64,000 bases of DNA from Phlegmacium glaucopus (Eukaryota; Basidiomycota; Agaricomycetes; Agaricales; Cortinariaceae), in the NCBI GenBank assembly GCA_015039465.1, contig MU130548.1:250294-314293 (forward strand), given 5' to 3'. A program made the position numbers and the translations under genes. Below are positions 60,186 through 64,000 of the stretch, piece by piece. The notes under the pieces are model-generated. The model searched no databases. It saw only the letters and a program-made list of their open reading frames with translations, and was not told the DNA's origin. Position 1 is the first letter of the stretch. The number at the start of each line of letters is the position of its first letter.

Positions 60186-61427
60186 ATGTCGCCTCAACAA
60201 TTCCGCCTACCAGATCTCATCACCTCCTGCCCATTGAAAGATGCCACTAATCCATACTACAAAGAGGCAGCAGCAGAATCACGGGCTTGGATCGACAGCT
60301 ATGACATTTTTACGGACAGAAAACGGGCTTTCTTTATCCAAGGCTCGAATGAACTCCTTTGTTCACATGTATACCCCTACGCTGGTCACGAACAGTTTCG
60401 CGCAACTTGCGATTTTGTGCGTCTTTGTATTTGCGTCTATTGGAGAGAATAAGAACTGATTTTAGCCTCAGGTCAATCTTTTATTCGTCGTAGACGAAGT
60501 TAGTGATGATCAAAATGGCATGGATGCCCGCACAACTGGTCATGTTTTTGTGAATGCCATTAAATACCCGGAATGGGACGACGGCTCTATACTTGCCAGA
60601 ATAACAAAAGAGTAAGCGGTACTTCTCAATAAAAGCTAACTCACCAGTATTCAGATTTCGAGCTCGCTTTCTTCGCCTGGCAGGCCCCAGAAACATGAGA
60701 AGGTTTGCAGAGTTCTGCAAACGGTACACCGACGCCGTTGCCGAAGAAGCGGAGCTTCGAGAACGAGGCGAAGTCCTTGATGTTAAATCCTTTATTCCTC
60801 TTCGTCGAGACAATAGCGCTGTTGCTCTTTGCTTCTCCCTCGTCGAATGCGCTCTTGGAATCGACCTTGAAGATGAGGTCTACGAAGATACCACCTTCAT
60901 GGATGCCTATTGGGCAGCCTGCGATTATATATGCTGGACAAACGTATGATTTATATTACTGACTTATTCTTTACAATTTATTAACAACTATTATCAGGAC
61001 ATTTGTTCTTATGACAGGGAGCAGTCATGCGGTCACACTGGAAACAACATTGTCACCGTTTTGATGAAGGAGAATGGGACAAGCCTGCAAGAGACCGCTG
61101 ACTTCGTTGGAGAATATTGCCATCAGCTCGTTGAGAAGTACATATCTGCCAAAAATCGACTTTCGCCATCCCTTGGGAAGGATGTGGCTAAATTCACTGA
61201 TGCGCTAGGGTATTGGATGATTGGAAGCGTAGTGTGAGTACTAATCATTTATCACTCAATCCGAGCAATACCGCTTACTCATATCCCTATGTAACAGTTG
61301 GAGTTTTGAGACGGTTAGATATTTCGGTCCTCGTCACCTCGAGGTCAAAGAAACAAGAATTGTAACTCTTCGGCCTCGAGAGATGGCGGAAGATAGTGGG
61401 TCAGAGTCGGATGACTCGGAGGAGTGA
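60186..61427 (+). CDS. Sesquiterpene synthase (class I terpene cyclase)
   Basis: Ionises and cyclises farnesyl diphosphate, probably to a volatile or precursor sesquiterpene. Start [20 protein letters not shown] at 60186. The Asp-rich metal site reads [16 protein letters not shown] (D-E-x-x-D, a usual basidiomycete form). The NSE metal triad is [10 protein letters not shown], and the C-terminal [10 protein letters not shown] carries the RY pair that senses diphosphate. Aromatic residues line the helices as in the family. About 345 residues and four introns. It ends at 61427 with an acidic tail ([12 protein letters not shown]). The product cannot be told from sequence. Mevalonate kinase lies 777 bp downstream on the other strand. 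Confidence 0.92.
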
Positions 61428-62204
61428 AATATTCCTGTCATATTTTTCAAGTTTAGAATTTCCTTCGTCCTCTATGGTTATTTAATTGAAATCTGAGAAA
61501 AAAAGTGTACATGTACATCTTAACCGCCCACAGAAACCCTATAATTATTTATTTGGAAATTTTATATATATATTTGAACCTCGTTTTTCAGATTTTATGT
61601 TAATCAAAAAGATTTTTGTTCGCAGATCCAAACCAAAATAGTACAAGATCGATCAACTATGATCGGGATGTCAATTAGGCTTAGCGCGGCTAAATTTAAA
61701 CGTGTACCTTTTTCCAGGCTCCAATCTCTAGAAAAGCTGAGATGTGTTTATTATTTACTATAGCTAGTAGTAGAAGAATACCACACATGCATCGTGTAAG
61801 ATATGCGGATAAACTTGATTTGGGAATAGACAGATCCTGCCAGTAACCAAAAAATTGGAGGACTTTCAATTTCACTGCTGCTAAGGGCTCGAGTCTGCGT
61901 AATCTGTAGAGAGATACTCTGGCATCCCTTGGAATGATAAGCGCCTAGATTGTCAGGGTTGGGAGAGTGAACTCCCAATCCAAGTACATCAAACTGAAAA
62001 AAGTATACAATTTTTTTTAAAACTCGTACATTGCATTGCATATTGTAGTTACAAACCACGACGTCTTTTCTATTATTCCGCACAAACGTCATTGGATACG
62101 CATATCATTAGATGAGATCTCATGAAGCCGGAATTCCACATTCCGCATGGAATGTCGGCAGTGACGACGAAGAGGGAATGGAAGAGGGCGAAGGAGGGTA
62201 CATT
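61428..62204. other. Convergent intergenic region, terpene synthase / mevalonate kinase
   Basis: 777 bp, AT-rich (tttatatatatatttgaa near 61560). No gene recognised; holds both 3' ends. Confidence 0.4.
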
Positions 62205-64000
62205 TCAGACGTACAACCAACATCCTAGTCCAGATGCCCATTCTGGGAGTTCCGCCACTGTGCTGGACACGAAAGAAGCACGTAAAGGGTCAAGATTGCT
62301 CGCCTTCTTCTCGTACCCATCCACGATCTCAGGTTGGGGCTGCTCTCTTGGTGTCGGAGTATCCGGTGGAGTCACTTGTCCAAAGTCTCCAGGTGGATGA
62401 TGGAGTTGAGATCCACGATTTCGATGCTCAGCGTATGGCGACAAGATTCCAAGGCCATTCCCACCCACAGATGTAAGATAAGGCTGGAAGCTTTCGCGGA
62501 TCAATACACTGATTAGATCCTGTAGCCGTTCATCTTCAAAGTCTTCCGAGCTGCGCGTCAGCCTCGTGTAGGATATGCAGCTCAAACGGCGTCTCTTACC
62601 ATCAGGAATCAAAGTGACGGCACAACCACCCCCTCCTGCTCCAGTCAGCTTTGTACTCAGTCCAAAAGGTGTCCGTGTCTTTTCTTTGATAGTCTCCAAC
62701 GTCGGATGCGAAACACCCAATGTAACAAGGTGTTGGTGGTTTTCGTCCATCAGAACCTATTCAACCATAAGCTCCGACATTCTGTATCGCAACGTCCATC
62801 GATGTACTTACAGACAGAGCGGATAACAGGGAATCGCGAGAGAGCTCCGGATCCGCCAGGGCTTTCCTCGCGTCGTCGCTGATACTCTGAATAGATTTCA
62901 GGATACCATTGACTAATTCTGGTTCCTGAAGAACAACTTAGTTGACAACCCAGTGTTTTTCACTGTCAACCCTCACATTTGCCTTCTTCTCACCAACACC
63001 AGCCACTAATTTCTTGGTATCTCGTGGTACCTTGGAATTAGTCAATAGGAACTTGAAAGATTTGAATCTGGGTAGTAGTTGGAACAAGATCGGAAATTCG
63101 TTAGGTGCGAATGGATTTGGAGGGTGGATAGCCGGAACTTACCCCTGAATTCCTTCCATTCCACTTTTCTTTCCAAATCCAGGACGTGTGTAGCACAACG
63201 CTCCACCATAGACAGCGACGCTGTTATCGACTCCACTGGGATTGCCGTGCAAAATCTTTTCGGCTATGAAGGCCCATCGGTTGACCTCCTCCGCGATGGC
63301 AGGTGGGAGCGCCTGACGGTCTTGGTGAGAAACAGAATCAGATGACGAAGGGACTGGAGGTTGAGGAATGCTGATCCGCCGATGCACGAGGAGTGATGCT
63401 GTAGCCGCACACACAGAAAAGGATGCTGAAGACCCCAAACCTGCTCCAACTGGCAGCGTTGCACGAGTAGTGAAATTGAACGTAGGGCTGTCATTGATGA
63501 GGTCAATTAAGAGTAATGAGGAGCAGGAATAACGACCCGCGGAGGACTCGAACACTCACCGGTTGTGACTCCCAGCCAAGATCATGTACAGATACAGGAA
63601 CGCCAAACTACCCCCACGCATCGCCTTCTGCTCTTCAGTAAATTCATTTAAAACTCTCTGATTTAGAGCATCCACTAATTGCTGATCGAGCTCCTCCGGA
63701 TGTTCGTCACCGGGTACTACAGGTGTGACTGCATCCCAGGGCAGATTATCAACGTTCCATTCGTGATGGAAGTTTTCCATATCCTGAAAATGAACTGAAA
63801 TTTTGCCGTCGTTCCTGGGGCTTGTGAGCCCATAACACCGGAGGTCCACTGAAGCGGCGATGGCAGTCTGAGATCAAACAAAAAAAGGGGACAGGGTTAG
63901 TAAGGGATTCTCCACATACTATTACTCTTCATGAGACACTTTTGAGATGCCGGTGCAGGCGATCCCGGTTGTATGATCAATGAAGGCCCCAAGTAGGTCC
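62205..64000 (-). CDS. ERG12: Mevalonate kinase (5' end beyond the window)
   Basis: GHMP kinase phosphorylating mevalonate in the sterol and isoprenoid pathway. Visible exons start at TAIAASVDLRCYGL (about 63868) and run through MILAGSHNR, the ATP loop PVGAGLGSSASFSVCAA, ALPPAIAEEVNRWAFIAEKI, HGNPSGVDNSVAVYGGALCY (with the catalytic-site Asp), FLLTNSKVPRDTKKLVAGVG, MDENHQHLVTLGVSHP and the C-terminal KLTGAGGGGCAVTLI. The end at 62205 follows a long tail containing PPDTPTPREQPQPEI. The first exon with the usual APGKVILFGEH motif is not within the last 130 bp, so the gene continues past 64000. Five or more introns. Confidence 0.92.

Overview
The window is nuclear DNA from a filamentous basidiomycete, most likely an agaricomycete mushroom. 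Genes are split by many short (about 45-70 nt) GT-AG introns. Plavaka-type DNA transposons, a class I sesquiterpene synthase and an agaric-type membrane protein family point the same way. I saw no tRNA, rRNA, CRISPR or prokaryotic feature.

Region 1 (1-16.5 kb) is dense, ordinary gene space: a fused biotin enzyme (BIO3-BIO1), VPS34 lipid kinase, ILV5, a trimethyllysine dioxygenase, homoaconitase LYS4, a DUF1295 membrane protein, a divergent RAS GTPase and the SDE2 splicing factor. Region 2 (16.5-28 kb) is a lineage-specific array. Three copies of a membrane-protein gene lie on the minus strand. Copies 2 and 3 share a sharply bounded tract with identical protein, which looks like gene conversion. 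Between them sit decayed, intron-containing pieces of two housekeeping genes, CHD1 and BRO1. Region 3 (28-36 kb) holds a Rieske-AIF oxidoreductase, DNA polymerase eta and a seven-helix receptor-like protein.

Region 4 (36-49 kb) is a transposon island: a 622-bp MITE, a solo LTR with a second LTR inserted in it, a hAT-like element with an exact 8-bp target duplication that has itself been hit by a solo LTR, and a 7.3-kb Plavaka/CACTA element with terminal repeats, flanking duplication, transposase and a divergent accessory gene. Region 5 (49-64 kb) returns to gene space: CIA30, a canonical RAS, TRAP-alpha/IRC22, SWD2, RPB5, then about 3 kb with little recognisable content, a sesquiterpene synthase and, 0.8 kb further on, mevalonate kinase, which runs off the right edge.

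Several genes that first looked broken are intact once unusual splicing is allowed: a 15-nt microexon next to the DFG motif of VPS34, a GC-AG intron inside the second Rieske motif, and an in-frame 60-nt intron in the biotin gene. Functional links are modest: mevalonate kinase beside a terpene synthase may supply precursor, and the two RAS genes form a local paralogous pair. All product names rest on motif recognition by eye; no search was run.
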